From NCBI RefSeq assembly GCF_047553045.1, contig NZ_CP180208.1:930001-994000 (forward strand): a stretch of 64,000 nucleotides of DNA, in the 5' to 3' direction. The first letter of the stretch is position 1. The number at the start of each line of letters is the position of its first letter. The notes under the pieces are model-generated. The model searched no databases, had not been told where the DNA came from, and saw only the letters and a program-made list of their open reading frames with translations. Shown here piece after piece: positions 18,301 to 26,793 of the stretch. Origin of the DNA: Sphingomonas_L flavalba_A (lineage in GTDB: Bacteria > Pseudomonadota > Alphaproteobacteria > Sphingomonadales > Sphingomonadaceae). The position numbers and the translations under genes are program-made.

Positions 18301-18461
18301 TGGGTATAACGGGTTTCATTGGTGCCGATGTCCGGCCCCGCCTGCGCCTGGGCAAAGCCGGTCGACCAGCTTCGGCGGTCGAAGAAGCCGATGTCGGGCC
18401 CCAGATCGGCAGCGCCCGGTTCAGGCGGCCGGGGGGTATAGGCAGCGGCCGGCCCGGCCAT
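15384..18461 (-). CDS. gp16-like ejection protein with lytic transglycosylase domain
   Basis: 1025 residues. Around residues 366-500 there is a lysozyme-like transglycosylase domain: MARVRAAESAGND with the likely catalytic Glu375, then SSATGRYQFTDATW and a helical end. The N-terminal ~340 residues contain Gly/Ala-rich segments that could insert in membranes, and the C-terminal third is acidic. In T7 gp16 the same enzyme opens peptidoglycan during genome ejection. Here the protein ends where a second gene continues, so the gp16 function seems divided. The start overlaps gp15 as TGATG. Confidence 0.78.
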   Translation of the reverse strand: MAGPAAAYTPRPPEPGAADLGPDIGFFDRRSWSTGFAQAQAGPDIGTNETRYTQAAGRELRDYLRKRGYPVEFVEPTIFGTTVRGSGFAERFIPQGDINRPLFDAWAQLTPQERSGLPDFADVVDGASLRALAIRRQQADARKAAIAAGRLTGGGKLAAFLGAVGAAYDDPESYIGIGMGAAPAALTPARRILSVGLREGALNAGIAVASEPLVQRSADRLGVGRTAEDAAFDIVVQGLAGVAIGGGIQGIGEVAHAIRARRVAAGTEADRALVAQMRAAVPDANMTPDERAAMAVLERSADVTESSPFSPGGAGAATHVDRLGRMMDDMALGRPITAPVPETVSPADVAAGAVDPARLRAPARAQFMARVRAAESAGNDAARPIDPRTGQARSSATGRYQFTDATWLAYFKRRYGGAGLSDAAILARRGDGAVQDVLMHDLTDDHAAALDRAGQPETAGSLYLLHFAGEKGGLALLRAAPDTPVERLLSEGAIRANPFLKGRTAAEVIAWADRKMGQAAPTQAVVGGRPGIADDVLPTFAEAEPPAVYGEPTRADLRVELFDSPEAHARAQLDQWRADDAIDGLVSVEEAAPSPPAGPSPQPLSAEVKALMPRLRDVVADRRASLNAAKLASKLDATEADVRRALEALVSTRQSGLILGRSGSIRRALQRRGPVDAITFIGDRGGLLDNEGHDLVKGRGLQRMVSGSGPLFRRGGMSIDRAGELLHEAGYFGPPSTTERPDVAGVLDYIERASAQKQFAATDLTATIEAAGAKQQAYSDEALFAAIDDNLASNGFDYDDAMLRMVYEQAQENGGDIGAAIDDVLAFEFEQTVRAAAIETDSPLHAIYADQEALGYGGRPASEIDDDAFEGFAAGAGDPRESGAGQYELGGAGANVGGEIGLSASIGEEAGLAKFSDPVGPEARAQSDSLAHDLQMDAFGGAGPADRRLVLERQAEGRIRSAKAQKAPGSEGGLFDTRDTQQTFRLDENSDDVGLPDLLKDLDDDIDAAATLRGCMAPPGKAGGA

Positions 18462-20356
18462 CAGCGCACCTTGCGGATGTCGAGCAGCGACGGCGTGCCG
18501 TTGCGCGCCATCACCGGGCGGCCCTGTGCATCGACGAAATGATACTGCCCGTCGCCCACCGCCAGCGGGCTGTAATTGCGGCGCAGCGTCGCCCAGTCCA
18601 GCTGTCGCCCGCCGGCATAGGCATTGGCCGGGCCGCTCAGGCGGGACAGCCGCCGGTCGAATTCCGGCTGGCTCATGTCGTCAGGCAGCAGGATCGGCTG
18701 GCGCCGCCAGCTGCCAATGCCGCCCAGCTGCTGCCCGCCGCGATAGCCGCCGCCCAGCGCGATCGTCGTCGCCTGCTCGAACGTGTCTGGATCCCAACGC
18801 TTCTGGCCGGCATTGCTCAGCATCGCCGCCGTGATCGCCGCGGCCACCTCACGCGCCGCACGGCTCATGTCGGTGTCGAACCCGCGCAACGCGATCGCGG
18901 CGCGCCGGTTGAACGCCATCGTCACCGCCGCCGGCGGCGCCAGGTCCGGGTTGGTCGCCAGCGCGTCGCGCCCCGACAGCGCCAGGGTCCGCGCATGGTC
19001 GGGCAGGGTGGCGGCAAGCTGGAACACCCGGTCGTTCGGCGCCAGTTCGCGCGCGGCGGAAAAGGCGGCGGGCTGGCTCATCCGGCTCAGCAGGCCCAGC
19101 ACCTCACGCCGCCCGCCGGGCGTTTCCATCATCGGCGCCAGTTGCGCGCGCATGTCCTTGCTCAAATAGGTCGGCACCGGCATCTGCCGTTCAGCCGCGT
19201 CGACCCGCATCGCGCGTTCATAGGCATCGATGCTCGCCGGGTCGGTCCAGTTCGGCGGCGCGATGTTCGGCTCTTCCGTCCGCCGTTCATCGCGCAGGCG
19301 GGACAGGGCGGTGTGCATCCGCACCTTGTCGGCGCTTGTCCGCCACTTTGGGTCTGCCTCGATCCTGGCCAGCGCGCCGGTAATCTGGACGGCCGACGCC
19401 GCCCTGTACGGCGCCACCGCCAGTGCCGTCACCTGCGCTTCGCGCAACTGGTCGGCGCGGTGACTATCCCCGCGCGCCGCCGCCCGCGCCGCCATCGCCC
19501 CCAGTTCGGCAGGGTCATAGTCGACACCGTCGCCGACCCGCGCCAGCACCGTTTCTTCCTCATCCTTCTGGGCGGCGACCAGCTTTGCCGCCTCGCGATC
19601 GGCGGCAACGCGCGCGCGGGCAACATCGGCTTCCGCCGTCCGGCGCAGCTGCACGATCTCGTCGGCGGAAAAATCCTCGTTCAGGAAGCCTTCGTCGATC
19701 AGCGCCAGTGCGCCTTCCGGGTCGTCCTGGCGAAAACCCTGCCACGCCGCGCCGTGGATCGTCCGCCGCGCCGACTGCCGCAACTTCTCCTTATGGTCCG
19801 CCGGCATCGATGTACTATCGATCGTGGTGTAAAGCGCCGACAGCGCCGTTTGCTGGTTGGTTCCGTTATAATCGGCATAGACATTCGCGCCGAACTGGCG
19901 CTCGGCGACTTCGTAATCGTCAACCTGCTTCTTGACCCGCATGCCCACGGCAAAGCGCTGTTCGTCGACTTTGGCGCCGCCGGCGATCCGGGCCACATCC
20001 GGCGTCAACGCCTGCAGCACGCGCCGGTCGTCGATCGTGCCCATGAAATCGGCGACGCGCTTGTCGATCAGGTTGCCGACCGCCTCTTCATGCCCAGCCG
20101 CGCCAGGCCCGGCATTCTGGCGCATGGTGTCGATCTCGGCGCGCAACTCCGCCTGCAGCTTCGCCATCGCCGCCGCGCGATCGGCCATCTTGGCCTGCAC
20201 GTCGCGCTGATCCTCCAGCCGGGCGATCTGCAACATCTGCTCGCCCACCGCGCCCACCGCCCGCGCCGCGCCGACGCCATAGGCGTCCGGGTCCACATTG
20301 GGCAGGCGCGCGGGGGCGGCGCGAACGCTGCGCGTGTAGGTCGGCGGCACCGCCAT
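18461..20356 (-). CDS. gp15-like internal core/ejection protein
   Basis: 631 residues from ATG 20356 (TGATG overlap with the gp14-like gene), giving MAVPPTYTRSVRAAPARLP. The sequence is helical, charged and Ala/Arg-rich, with the order and size expected for T7 gp15 (about 750 residues) between gp14 and gp16. The C-terminus (YSPLAVGDGQYHFVDAQGRP) may be a small beta motif. It is called by position and composition. Confidence 0.68.
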   Translation of the reverse strand: MAVPPTYTRSVRAAPARLPNVDPDAYGVGAARAVGAVGEQMLQIARLEDQRDVQAKMADRAAAMAKLQAELRAEIDTMRQNAGPGAAGHEEAVGNLIDKRVADFMGTIDDRRVLQALTPDVARIAGGAKVDEQRFAVGMRVKKQVDDYEVAERQFGANVYADYNGTNQQTALSALYTTIDSTSMPADHKEKLRQSARRTIHGAAWQGFRQDDPEGALALIDEGFLNEDFSADEIVQLRRTAEADVARARVAADREAAKLVAAQKDEEETVLARVGDGVDYDPAELGAMAARAAARGDSHRADQLREAQVTALAVAPYRAASAVQITGALARIEADPKWRTSADKVRMHTALSRLRDERRTEEPNIAPPNWTDPASIDAYERAMRVDAAERQMPVPTYLSKDMRAQLAPMMETPGGRREVLGLLSRMSQPAAFSAARELAPNDRVFQLAATLPDHARTLALSGRDALATNPDLAPPAAVTMAFNRRAAIALRGFDTDMSRAAREVAAAITAAMLSNAGQKRWDPDTFEQATTIALGGGYRGGQQLGGIGSWRRQPILLPDDMSQPEFDRRLSRLSGPANAYAGGRQLDWATLRRNYSPLAVGDGQYHFVDAQGRPVMARNGTPSLLDIRKVR

Positions 20357-20916
20357 CAGTATCCACCTTTGGGCAGAAGCACCGGAAATCGGAAAGCGCC
20401 CTTCCAACCCGGCATGTTGACCTCACCCGGCGCCTTTTCGACCGGACCCGTAGGAATCGGCAATTGCTGCGCCCCCGCGCCGGCAACGGCATTGCCGGCG
20501 TCGGGAACCGGCGTCATCGCCGCCGCGCCGGCGCGGAGCACACCACTGAACAGCGCGAATTTTGCCGATCGGCGGGACTGGCGCGCGGCCCGGCGCAGGC
20601 TGTCCGCCTCGCTTGCCGCATTGTATCGGCGGTTCAGTATGTCCGCCTCGCGCGCCGCTGCATTCTGGTGCAGCAGGTCAAGCGCGGATCCGGTGCCGAC
20701 GCGCACGCCATTGGCGCCCAGCGCGGCAATCGCTTCGCCCGATGTCGCCCGTTCCCGGCGGCGGATCGTATCCACATCCAGTTCGCCGGCCAATTCCTCA
20801 CGCCGGGCATTCTCATCCTGCGCGCGGGCCTGGGCGCGCAGCGCGCTATTCTGGCCGATCCCCTCCATCAGCGCACTTGCCGCCATCAGGCCGATCGCGA
20901 CCGGTCCCCCTGCCAT
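20356..20916 (-). CDS. gp14-like internal virion protein
   Basis: 186 residues. It starts with a Gly/Ala/Met-rich hydrophobic stretch (MAGGPVAIGLMAASALMEG) followed by a long Arg/Glu/Ala helix (ENARREELAGELDVDTIRRR) and VRVGTGSALDLLHQNAAARE, a pattern seen in podovirus gp14 ejection proteins that insert in the outer membrane. It overlaps both neighbours by one base. Confidence 0.72.
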   Translation of the reverse strand: MAGGPVAIGLMAASALMEGIGQNSALRAQARAQDENARREELAGELDVDTIRRRERATSGEAIAALGANGVRVGTGSALDLLHQNAAAREADILNRRYNAASEADSLRRAARQSRRSAKFALFSGVLRAGAAAMTPVPDAGNAVAGAGAQQLPIPTGPVEKAPGEVNMPGWKGAFRFPVLLPKGGY

Positions 20917-21344
20917 CAGTCCATCTCCCCGGCGATGCGCGCGTAGATCACCATGTCGGTGCCGTCCGCCGTATAGTGGCGCAGCACGCCTTCCCGCTCG
21001 AAACCCAGCAGCCGCGCCAGGACATGGCCGCTGGCCATGTCGCCGCGCACCAGGCAGTCGATCCGGCGATAGCCGCTCGCCTCGAATACCCGCCGGATCG
21101 CCCGGACGATCGCGACCATCGCCGTACCCTTGCCATCGCTGAACAGCGCCCAGGCGGTCGCGTGGCGCGGGTGACTTTCAGCCAGCCCGGCGCACAGCAG
21201 TACCCGCTCCGCCGCGCTGACCGCGAAGGCAGGCCCCAGCGCCGCCGCGCCGCCCAGCGGCCCGTCGCCGATTTCGGCCAGCTGCGCCGCCTGTACGCGC
21301 AACGTGGCGAGATGCTGTCGCGTCAGCGGTTCGATGCGGATCAT
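20916..21344 (-). CDS. GNAT-like protein in the gp13 position
   Basis: 142 residues with a GNAT acetyltransferase-like outline: MIRIEPLTRQHLATL at the start, ATAWALFSDGKGTAMVAIVRAIR (position of the acetyl-CoA loop, but without the usual Q/RxxGxG/A) and SGHVLARLLGFEREGVLRHY near the end. Podoviruses often carry such a protein between gp12 and gp14, where T7 has gp13. Whether it still acetylates or only keeps the fold as an assembly factor cannot be told. Confidence 0.68.
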   Translation of the reverse strand: MIRIEPLTRQHLATLRVQAAQLAEIGDGPLGGAAALGPAFAVSAAERVLLCAGLAESHPRHATAWALFSDGKGTAMVAIVRAIRRVFEASGYRRIDCLVRGDMASGHVLARLLGFEREGVLRHYTADGTDMVIYARIAGEMD

Positions 21345-23548
21345 GCCTCGCCCACCTCCACCGCCGCGATCAGCGCCGTCACCGTCGCTGGCACCGGCTG
21401 AAACCGCTCGATCACGATGCCGCCTTCACGGTCGAAATCGCCGATGGTCTCGATCGGCAGGTCGCCGGTGAACAACGGCACGGCCGCGTCCATCGGGTCG
21501 GCAGGTATGCGGGTTTCGATCGGGAACAGCTCGCCGTCCTGCACCTGCACGCGCAGGCCCTGGGCTTCCAGCACGCGCAGGGTCAGCGCCGCGATCCGCT
21601 TGATCTTGCCTTGCGCCGTTCCCTCGCTCGCGCCCGCTTCCAGCGGCATCGGCTTCAACCGGGCCGGAAAGGCAAGGCCCAGCGTCACGCGCGCCGCCGG
21701 GTAGCTGATCGCCCATCCGCCGGCGGGGCCGATGGTAATGTCGGGGTGCGGCTTGCCATCCGCCAGAACCTGCACGACCTGGCCGGCCAGATGCGCCGCA
21801 CCGACGCCGGCGGCAACCGGCGCGCCGCTATAGCTCAGCCCCGCATCGACCAGCATCGCGCCCAGCGGATCGTCGCCTTGCTGCCAGATCGGCGCCATGC
21901 GCAGGATCAGCGTGTCGGCACCCAGTTCGGCGGCAATCCATATCTGGTCGCGCTGGCCCGATGGTTCGGTGATCCGGCAAAGCGATCGCGCCGCCATGCC
22001 GCCGCCCAGACGCCGTGTCGACCAGCCCGTCACCTGCTGCCCCGGCGAATAGGTCAGCGCCGCCAGCCGCCCGTCCGCCTGCGCCGCCCACAATATCCGC
22101 TCCGGCTCCTGCTGCCACGCCAGTTCGACGAAACCGCGCGCGCCGATATGATCGGCCAGCCGGGTCAGGTCCGGCGCGTCATAACGGTCGGTCTGGATCG
22201 AATAGGCCATTTCCATCAGCTTGCGCAGCGCCCGCTGGACGAACAGCACCCGCCCGTCCGCCTGCACCGGCCGTGCCCGCGCGCTGCCGTTGGACGATTG
22301 CAGCCGCACGTCGAATATCGGCGGCCCGGCGGCTTCGGTCTGGGTCAGCACCCGTTCGACCGTGTATTCCGCGCGTTCCGTGCCGAGCAGCAGCAGCCGG
22401 TCGGCACGCGCCCAGTTGATCCGCGCCGGGTCGGGCAGGGTGAAACTGCCCGCCAGGTCGCGCTGGAAATCGCCGCTGGCGTCGCGCCGGGCGAAATTCT
22501 CATAATCGCCGACGACGCTGACATAGGCGGTATTGTCCTTGGTCAACACCAGGCATTCGTTCCAGATGCACACCGAATCCGGCCAGCCGCGCCGCGCGCT
22601 GAACACGCCGAACGCCCATCGCCAGCTTCCTTCCGACACGACGCTGTCGGCCAGCGGCTTGAGGACGGTCGCGCTGACCGTCGTCGCATTGGTGAAGGCG
22701 GTGATTCGCACCAGTCCGAAACGGCCGTAGAGGAACGTCCACGGCACGCCGTAAGGGCCTTTGCCGTTGATGTCCGTGCCGGTGCCGGAACCATCCCATT
22801 CGGTGCCGCTGTCGTGGAACGGCGCCACCGTGCCCGTCCGCCCGCTGCCGCCGCCGCTGTAGATATAAACCTTGCCGCCGAACGCCCGCTTTGCCCCCGT
22901 CGTCACCTCGATCCCCGGTTCCCAGGCGGCGATATCGCTGAAATCCGAAGCCTCGATCTCGATCAGTCCGCCGACATCGCCGGCGGCGAACAGCGCGCTG
23001 GTGGCGGTCAACGTCACCGCGCCGGTCGCGGCGCTGGCGCTGATCGTCACGCCTTCGTCGATATTGCCGTCGCCGATCGGGCCGCCGCGCAGGGTCAGGT
23101 CGGCCAGGGTGAAGCTCTCCGCCCCGGTGCGGCTCAGCTTGCGCATCGGCGCGCCGCCGCCGACCAGATACAGAACATCGGCCGATTGCTGAAAATCCAG
23201 CGACCGAAGCTGGTCGATCGTATAGGAATGGGCAATCTCATACGGCACGCCCGGCGCCGTTTCGATGCGGACATCGTTGGTGTAGAAGCGCAGACGCCCG
23301 GCGCTGGCCTCGATCACATAGCCTTCGGTGACGTTATATTCGAACGGGATCAGCCGGCACGGCCCGGCCGCCTTCTCGACGAATATCGTGCCCGGCGCCG
23401 TTACCGCGCAGCCCTGGATCAGCGGCAGCCAGCCGTCCATCGTTTCGCAGCTGATCGGGTACAGCCCCTGGTCCACCCGGCCGCGCAGCCGGGGGGAAAC
23501 CTCTCCGCCGTTGAAACTGGCGATGATCGCGGTCGACCTGTCACCCAT
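21341..23548 (-). CDS. Tail tubular protein B-like (gp12, tail nozzle)
   Basis: 735 residues from ATG 23548; the frame stays open upstream across the gp11 gene, but MGDRSTAIIASFNGGEVSPR is the standard start of this family (FNGGExSPRLxxRxD). Further family marks are GCAVTAPGTIFVEKA, RLIPFEYNVTEGYVIE and WPDSVCIWNECLVL. It forms the distal nozzle of the short tail. It follows the gp11 gene after two bases and overlaps the GNAT-like gene by ATGA. Confidence 0.88.
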   Translation of the reverse strand: MGDRSTAIIASFNGGEVSPRLRGRVDQGLYPISCETMDGWLPLIQGCAVTAPGTIFVEKAAGPCRLIPFEYNVTEGYVIEASAGRLRFYTNDVRIETAPGVPYEIAHSYTIDQLRSLDFQQSADVLYLVGGGAPMRKLSRTGAESFTLADLTLRGGPIGDGNIDEGVTISASAATGAVTLTATSALFAAGDVGGLIEIEASDFSDIAAWEPGIEVTTGAKRAFGGKVYIYSGGGSGRTGTVAPFHDSGTEWDGSGTGTDINGKGPYGVPWTFLYGRFGLVRITAFTNATTVSATVLKPLADSVVSEGSWRWAFGVFSARRGWPDSVCIWNECLVLTKDNTAYVSVVGDYENFARRDASGDFQRDLAGSFTLPDPARINWARADRLLLLGTERAEYTVERVLTQTEAAGPPIFDVRLQSSNGSARARPVQADGRVLFVQRALRKLMEMAYSIQTDRYDAPDLTRLADHIGARGFVELAWQQEPERILWAAQADGRLAALTYSPGQQVTGWSTRRLGGGMAARSLCRITEPSGQRDQIWIAAELGADTLILRMAPIWQQGDDPLGAMLVDAGLSYSGAPVAAGVGAAHLAGQVVQVLADGKPHPDITIGPAGGWAISYPAARVTLGLAFPARLKPMPLEAGASEGTAQGKIKRIAALTLRVLEAQGLRVQVQDGELFPIETRIPADPMDAAVPLFTGDLPIETIGDFDREGGIVIERFQPVPATVTALIAAVEVGEA

Positions 23549-23550
23549 CG

Positions 23551-24165
23551 TCAGGCGCCATAGGGTCGCTCGCGCGCGCCCAGCCAATCGCTTCTGAAAC
23601 TCGCGGTGCGGGCGGTGCGCCCGGTCGCCAGCCCGTCCTGCCGGCGCGCATCGGCCATCGCCTTGTCGTACATGCGCTCCATCCGGTCCATCATCGTCCC
23701 GCTGGCGGTGATCGGACGCGCCATGTAGAACCCCAGCCGCGCGGTGAATGCCGCCGTGAAGCCGGACGACCAGCGGGCGACATCCTCGATGCGCCGAATG
23801 TAGCGGATGAACAGCGGCCCGTTGCCGTTGGCCAGGATATACTGGCCTTCCTGCTCCCCCGCGAAATGATCGGGATGGTCCTCGCGCCAGGGTAGCCAGC
23901 GCAGCAGGTCGGCGGGCAGTTCGAACGCCGCCGACCAGCCGGTTGCCGGCACATGGTCCCCGCTGCGCGCGATATCGGTGCGGGCGACCGCGAAATTCCA
24001 CGGATGTTCGGCCAGCACCTCGTCGCGCGTCTCATCCCACAGGCGGAACGCGACCTTGGCGGCCGGGCTGTTGTCGGTCAGGCTCAGTACGCGAGAGGTG
24101 CTGCCAAGGATGGTCAGCGCCTTGTTGACGATGCGCGTCTGCGAAGCCTGTGTCGTCACCCGCAA
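23551..24165 (-). CDS. Tail tubular protein A-like (gp11, adaptor)
   Basis: 204 residues. SQTRIVNKALTILGS at the start, then WDETRDEVLAEHPWNFAVAR and LPADLLRWLPW are hallmarks of podovirus gp11/tail tubular protein A, the gatekeeper ring between portal and nozzle. The adjacent gp12-like gene confirms the call. Confidence 0.87.
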   Translation of the reverse strand: MRVTTQASQTRIVNKALTILGSTSRVLSLTDNSPAAKVAFRLWDETRDEVLAEHPWNFAVARTDIARSGDHVPATGWSAAFELPADLLRWLPWREDHPDHFAGEQEGQYILANGNGPLFIRYIRRIEDVARWSSGFTAAFTARLGFYMARPITASGTMMDRMERMYDKAMADARRQDGLATGRTARTASFRSDWLGARERPYGA

Positions 24166-24181
24166 TCATCCTCTATGTGTT

Positions 24182-24230
24182 GAAGGCGGGCCGCCACCCC
24201 CGTCTCGCCACGGCAACGCGGCCCGCCTTC
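24182..24230 (-). terminator. Long hairpin between head protein and gp11-like genes
   Basis: A perfect 13-bp stem (GAAGGCGGGCCGC / GCGGCCCGCCTTC) with a 23-nt loop. There is no T tract, so it may be a partial terminator or an RNA-processing or stability element that lowers tail gene expression relative to head genes. Confidence 0.5.
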
Positions 24231-24243
24231 TTCACCCCCGCGC

Positions 24244-24687
24244 TCAGCGCGCGCTGGTGAGCATCACGACCTGAAGGATACCGCTTGACGGCAGGTCAGC
24301 GGCGCCGATCGTGATGATAACGTCCTCTGCCGCCGCCAACGGATCGTCGTCGAGCGCGGAGGAAAGCATGAACAGGGTGGGCGTGGTGGCGGTATGGGTC
24401 GCCGCCGCCCGATATTTCGCCGGGGTGGTGGCGTTGCCGATCGCGATGGTCGCCGAAGCGCCCATCGTCACCGATGCGAGCAACAGCCCGTACAGCACCT
24501 TGTGCCCGGCCGGGATGCGGAAGCAGACATTGCTGTCGCCGTTCGCCCGCTTCACCGTCGTTTCTGACAGGTCGAACGTCGCGGTGAATGCGCGCACGCG
24601 ACCGCCGAGCACGCGGCCGTCGGCGATCTTTTCGGGCACGCTCCCATCGAGGACGCCAACCGTTTCCTTCGAATAACCTTTTGCCAT
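24244..24687 (-). CDS. Putative head decoration/completion protein
   Basis: 147 residues, Ala/Thr-rich beta protein (MAKGYSKETVGVLDGSVPEK...) with no recognised domain. It lies directly downstream of the major capsid gene, where decoration or head-stabilising proteins are usually encoded, and is set apart by hairpins on both sides, suggesting high expression together with capsid. The role is inferred from position. Confidence 0.55.
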   Translation of the reverse strand: MAKGYSKETVGVLDGSVPEKIADGRVLGGRVRAFTATFDLSETTVKRANGDSNVCFRIPAGHKVLYGLLLASVTMGASATIAIGNATTPAKYRAAATHTATTPTLFMLSSALDDDPLAAAEDVIITIGAADLPSSGILQVVMLTSAR

Positions 24688-24728
24688 GACAGGCCCTTTC
24701 TGTTGCGCGACGCAGGCTGGTGATCGAA

Positions 24729-24752
24729 CCGGGGGGCGGGAAGGCCCCCCGG
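24729..24752 (-). terminator. Hairpin after the major capsid gene
   Basis: An 8-bp all-GC stem (CCGGGGGG / CCCCCCGG, 8-nt loop) begins four bases after the capsid stop codon. No T tract; probably an attenuator or 3'-end stabiliser. Confidence 0.45.
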
Positions 24753-24756
24753 CGGA

Positions 24757-25704
24757 TCATTCCGTCACCAGGATCTGGAACGCCTTGTCCTCGTTGACCC
24801 GCGTCGCCGCGACGCAGGTTTCGCCGTAAATCTGCCAGCTGTAGCTCTTGTCTGCGCGCTCGCTCACCCGGCCGAAAAACTCTTCCCAGGACCCGCGGTG
24901 CATCGCGGAGGGGACCAGTACCGGCAACGCCCGCTGGCCAGCCGTCGGCACGCTCAGATTGAAGCTTTTCGGATAGGCCTTCTGGTTGCCGAATTCCGTT
25001 TGAAGGAAGCGGAAGCCCATGAAATCGGCGACCTTGCCGGTCTGCAGCGCCTGCTGCAGCAGCGGGTTGTAATCCCGACTCTGGACCTGGTTGATCCGTA
25101 GCAGATCGGCCTTCTGCTTCGACGTGATGAGGATGATCGGCTGCTCTTCCTCCATGTCGACCAGCGCGGCCTCCATCATCTGCTGCATGCCGATCAGCTT
25201 CTCCAGCGTCAGGCCGGTCGCCGCACCGGCCCCATAGTCCGCCGCCATGATGTTGGCGGACTTGAACGGCACCGACGACAGCGAATTCTCGCCCGCGCCG
25301 ACCCAGGCGTTGCCGAAGAAGCCAGCGATGACCGCGTCGTCATGCGCGCGACGGATCGCCTTCGCGGTCTGCACCGACGCCGGCGACTTCAGGTCCAGCT
25401 TCGTCGTCGCCATGTCCGTTCGGTCAAGCAGGGGCGACACATCCTTCGGGCGGGGCTTCATGATCCAGCGCCGCGTCACGTCCATGTCGGTATTGCGCGT
25501 GTCGGCGTTGCGCTCGGTGCGCTCTTCCGCGACCAGATCGTCGAAACGATCCTCGATCTGCGCCATCTTGTCGCTGTACGACCCGCGCGACCCGCACAAT
25601 ATGTCGAGCTTGCCGGGTTTTTCGTTCAGTTCATACGTCACCGCCAGCCGGTATTCGACCGTCTGGGTGGTCTCGATCGCCTGCGGCGTGCCAGGAATTG
25701 CCAT
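24757..25704 (-). CDS. Major capsid protein
   Basis: 315 residues, following the scaffold gene and preceding gp11/gp12, in the BPP-1-like order. Typical features: an N-terminal helical arm (residues 1-100), a central EEEQPIILITSKQKADLLRI segment, then YNPLLQQALQTGKVADFMGF and a C-terminal DKSYSWQIYGETCVAATRV, which matches HK97-fold capsids of podoviruses where MGF...F precedes the last strands. Unlike most genes in this operon it is separated from its upstream neighbour by 243 bp containing a terminator-like hairpin, so separate transcription is likely. Confidence 0.87.
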   Translation of the reverse strand: MAIPGTPQAIETTQTVEYRLAVTYELNEKPGKLDILCGSRGSYSDKMAQIEDRFDDLVAEERTERNADTRNTDMDVTRRWIMKPRPKDVSPLLDRTDMATTKLDLKSPASVQTAKAIRRAHDDAVIAGFFGNAWVGAGENSLSSVPFKSANIMAADYGAGAATGLTLEKLIGMQQMMEAALVDMEEEQPIILITSKQKADLLRINQVQSRDYNPLLQQALQTGKVADFMGFRFLQTEFGNQKAYPKSFNLSVPTAGQRALPVLVPSAMHRGSWEEFFGRVSERADKSYSWQIYGETCVAATRVNEDKAFQILVTE

Positions 25705-25947
25705 GGGATATCCCCCGATGAAACGGTTGCCGATAAAAGCTTGGTTTCGATCGGGATGGCCGACATATGCCGGGGCCGGTCTGGCGAATTACGGGACGCT
25801 TGGCCCGCCGCTGCTTTCGCGGAATGCACCGGGGCCGCCCTGGGGCGGGATGGCCGGATCGACGCGGACACGCCGCATCGCTAGGGGCGGAAAATAAGGC
25901 CAGCCCGCGCGCGCTGTCAACTGCCCGCGCGGGCTGCCCGCCCCGGC
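25705..25947 (-). promoter_or_regulatory. Capsid gene leader, likely extra promoter region
   Basis: This 243-bp gap without a credible gene is unusual in an operon where genes otherwise overlap. It starts (minus strand) with a terminator-like hairpin and then runs about 200 bp to the capsid ATG, so a promoter for capsid is expected here. I could not define convincing -35/-10 boxes. Confidence 0.4.
25902..25935 (-). terminator. Terminator-like hairpin between scaffold and capsid genes
   Basis: A perfect 10-bp stem (AGCCCGCGCG / CGCGCGGGCT) with a 14-nt loop; on the minus strand it is followed by GGCCTTATTTTCC, a T-rich run. It is located just after the scaffold stop codon and probably reduces transcription from the terminase-portal part. 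Confidence 0.65.
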
Positions 25948-26793
25948 TTAGCGCGCCGGCGCCGCCGAAAGCGCCTGCCGCTTCGCCGCTTCCAGCAGCC
26001 GCGCCCGCTGCGCGACCACCGTCGCATCGCCCGCCGCCAGCTTTTCACGCCAGTTCTTGTCCTTCTGCAGCGTGGTCAACTGCTGCTCGGCATTGGCATC
26101 GCTTGCCGTCATCACGAAGTCGTCTGCGCCATCGACCCGGCCATGCTCGCCGACCAGCTCGGCCAGCTTCATGAATCCCGAGACCAGCTTGCCACTCCCC
26201 AGTTTCAGGTCCAGTTCCTCCGCGTCGGCACCGTCGAAGCCGGCCTTGGCGAACAGGGCTTTGGCCGCCGCCAGCTTTGCGGGATATTCAACGCCCATCT
26301 GGGTCTTCAGCGTCTCGATTTCCTTGTTCCCGGCCTCCATGAACGCGTTTTTCGCTGCGGCCAGCCGTTGCGCGTCATATTCGGCCAGCGCCTTGGCCTG
26401 CGCCGGCAGCAGACCCAGCTTGTGGGCCAGGCCGGCGAACTCCCCCAGCGCTTCCGGCGACTGCCCCTCGCCGGGCGTAAGGCCGTAACCGGCGGCGTCG
26501 GCGGGGCGACCCAGCGCGTCGAAAACCGCGCCCCACGCCTCCGGCGCGGCATTGGCGGCCGGCACGGTCAGCTTCGATTTCGCCACCTTGTGCGCCTCGA
26601 TATGGGCGCGCCCCAGTTCCTCGACCGACTTGTAACGGCTCAACGTCGCGTCGCCGCGCAGATCGTCGGGCAGGGCGCCCAGCCATTCGGGGGCCGATCC
26701 TCCGCCACCCGCAATCGCAGCCGCTCCAGCCGTCGTGCCCGCGTCCGCTGCGCCACCCTCCGCCGGGGCCTGTCCACCGTTGCCGTCAACCAT
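25948..26793 (-). CDS. Capsid scaffolding protein
   Basis: 281 residues from ATG 26793, which has AAGGA 9 bases upstream. The N-terminal 40 residues are Gly/Ala-rich and acidic; the rest is highly charged helix (VEELGRAHIEAHKVAKSKL, NWREKLAAGDATVVAQRARLLEAAKR). Size, composition and position before the capsid gene fit a podovirus scaffold that leaves the procapsid before packaging. Confidence 0.8.
   Translation of the reverse strand: MVDGNGGQAPAEGGAADAGTTAGAAAIAGGGGSAPEWLGALPDDLRGDATLSRYKSVEELGRAHIEAHKVAKSKLTVPAANAAPEAWGAVFDALGRPADAAGYGLTPGEGQSPEALGEFAGLAHKLGLLPAQAKALAEYDAQRLAAAKNAFMEAGNKEIETLKTQMGVEYPAKLAAAKALFAKAGFDGADAEELDLKLGSGKLVSGFMKLAELVGEHGRVDGADDFVMTASDANAEQQLTTLQKDKNWREKLAAGDATVVAQRARLLEAAKRQALSAAPAR

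Noticed and set aside
18539..21142. 867-codon plus-strand frame opposite gp14/gp15 genes
   Set aside because: An antisense shadow; Arg/His/Pro-rich with no domain, while the minus strand carries the coupled ejection genes.
23549..24001. Upstream extension of the gp12-like gene by about 150 codons
   Set aside because: It runs over the gp11-like gene in another frame and is Arg-rich; the family starts at MGDRSTAIIASFNGGE.
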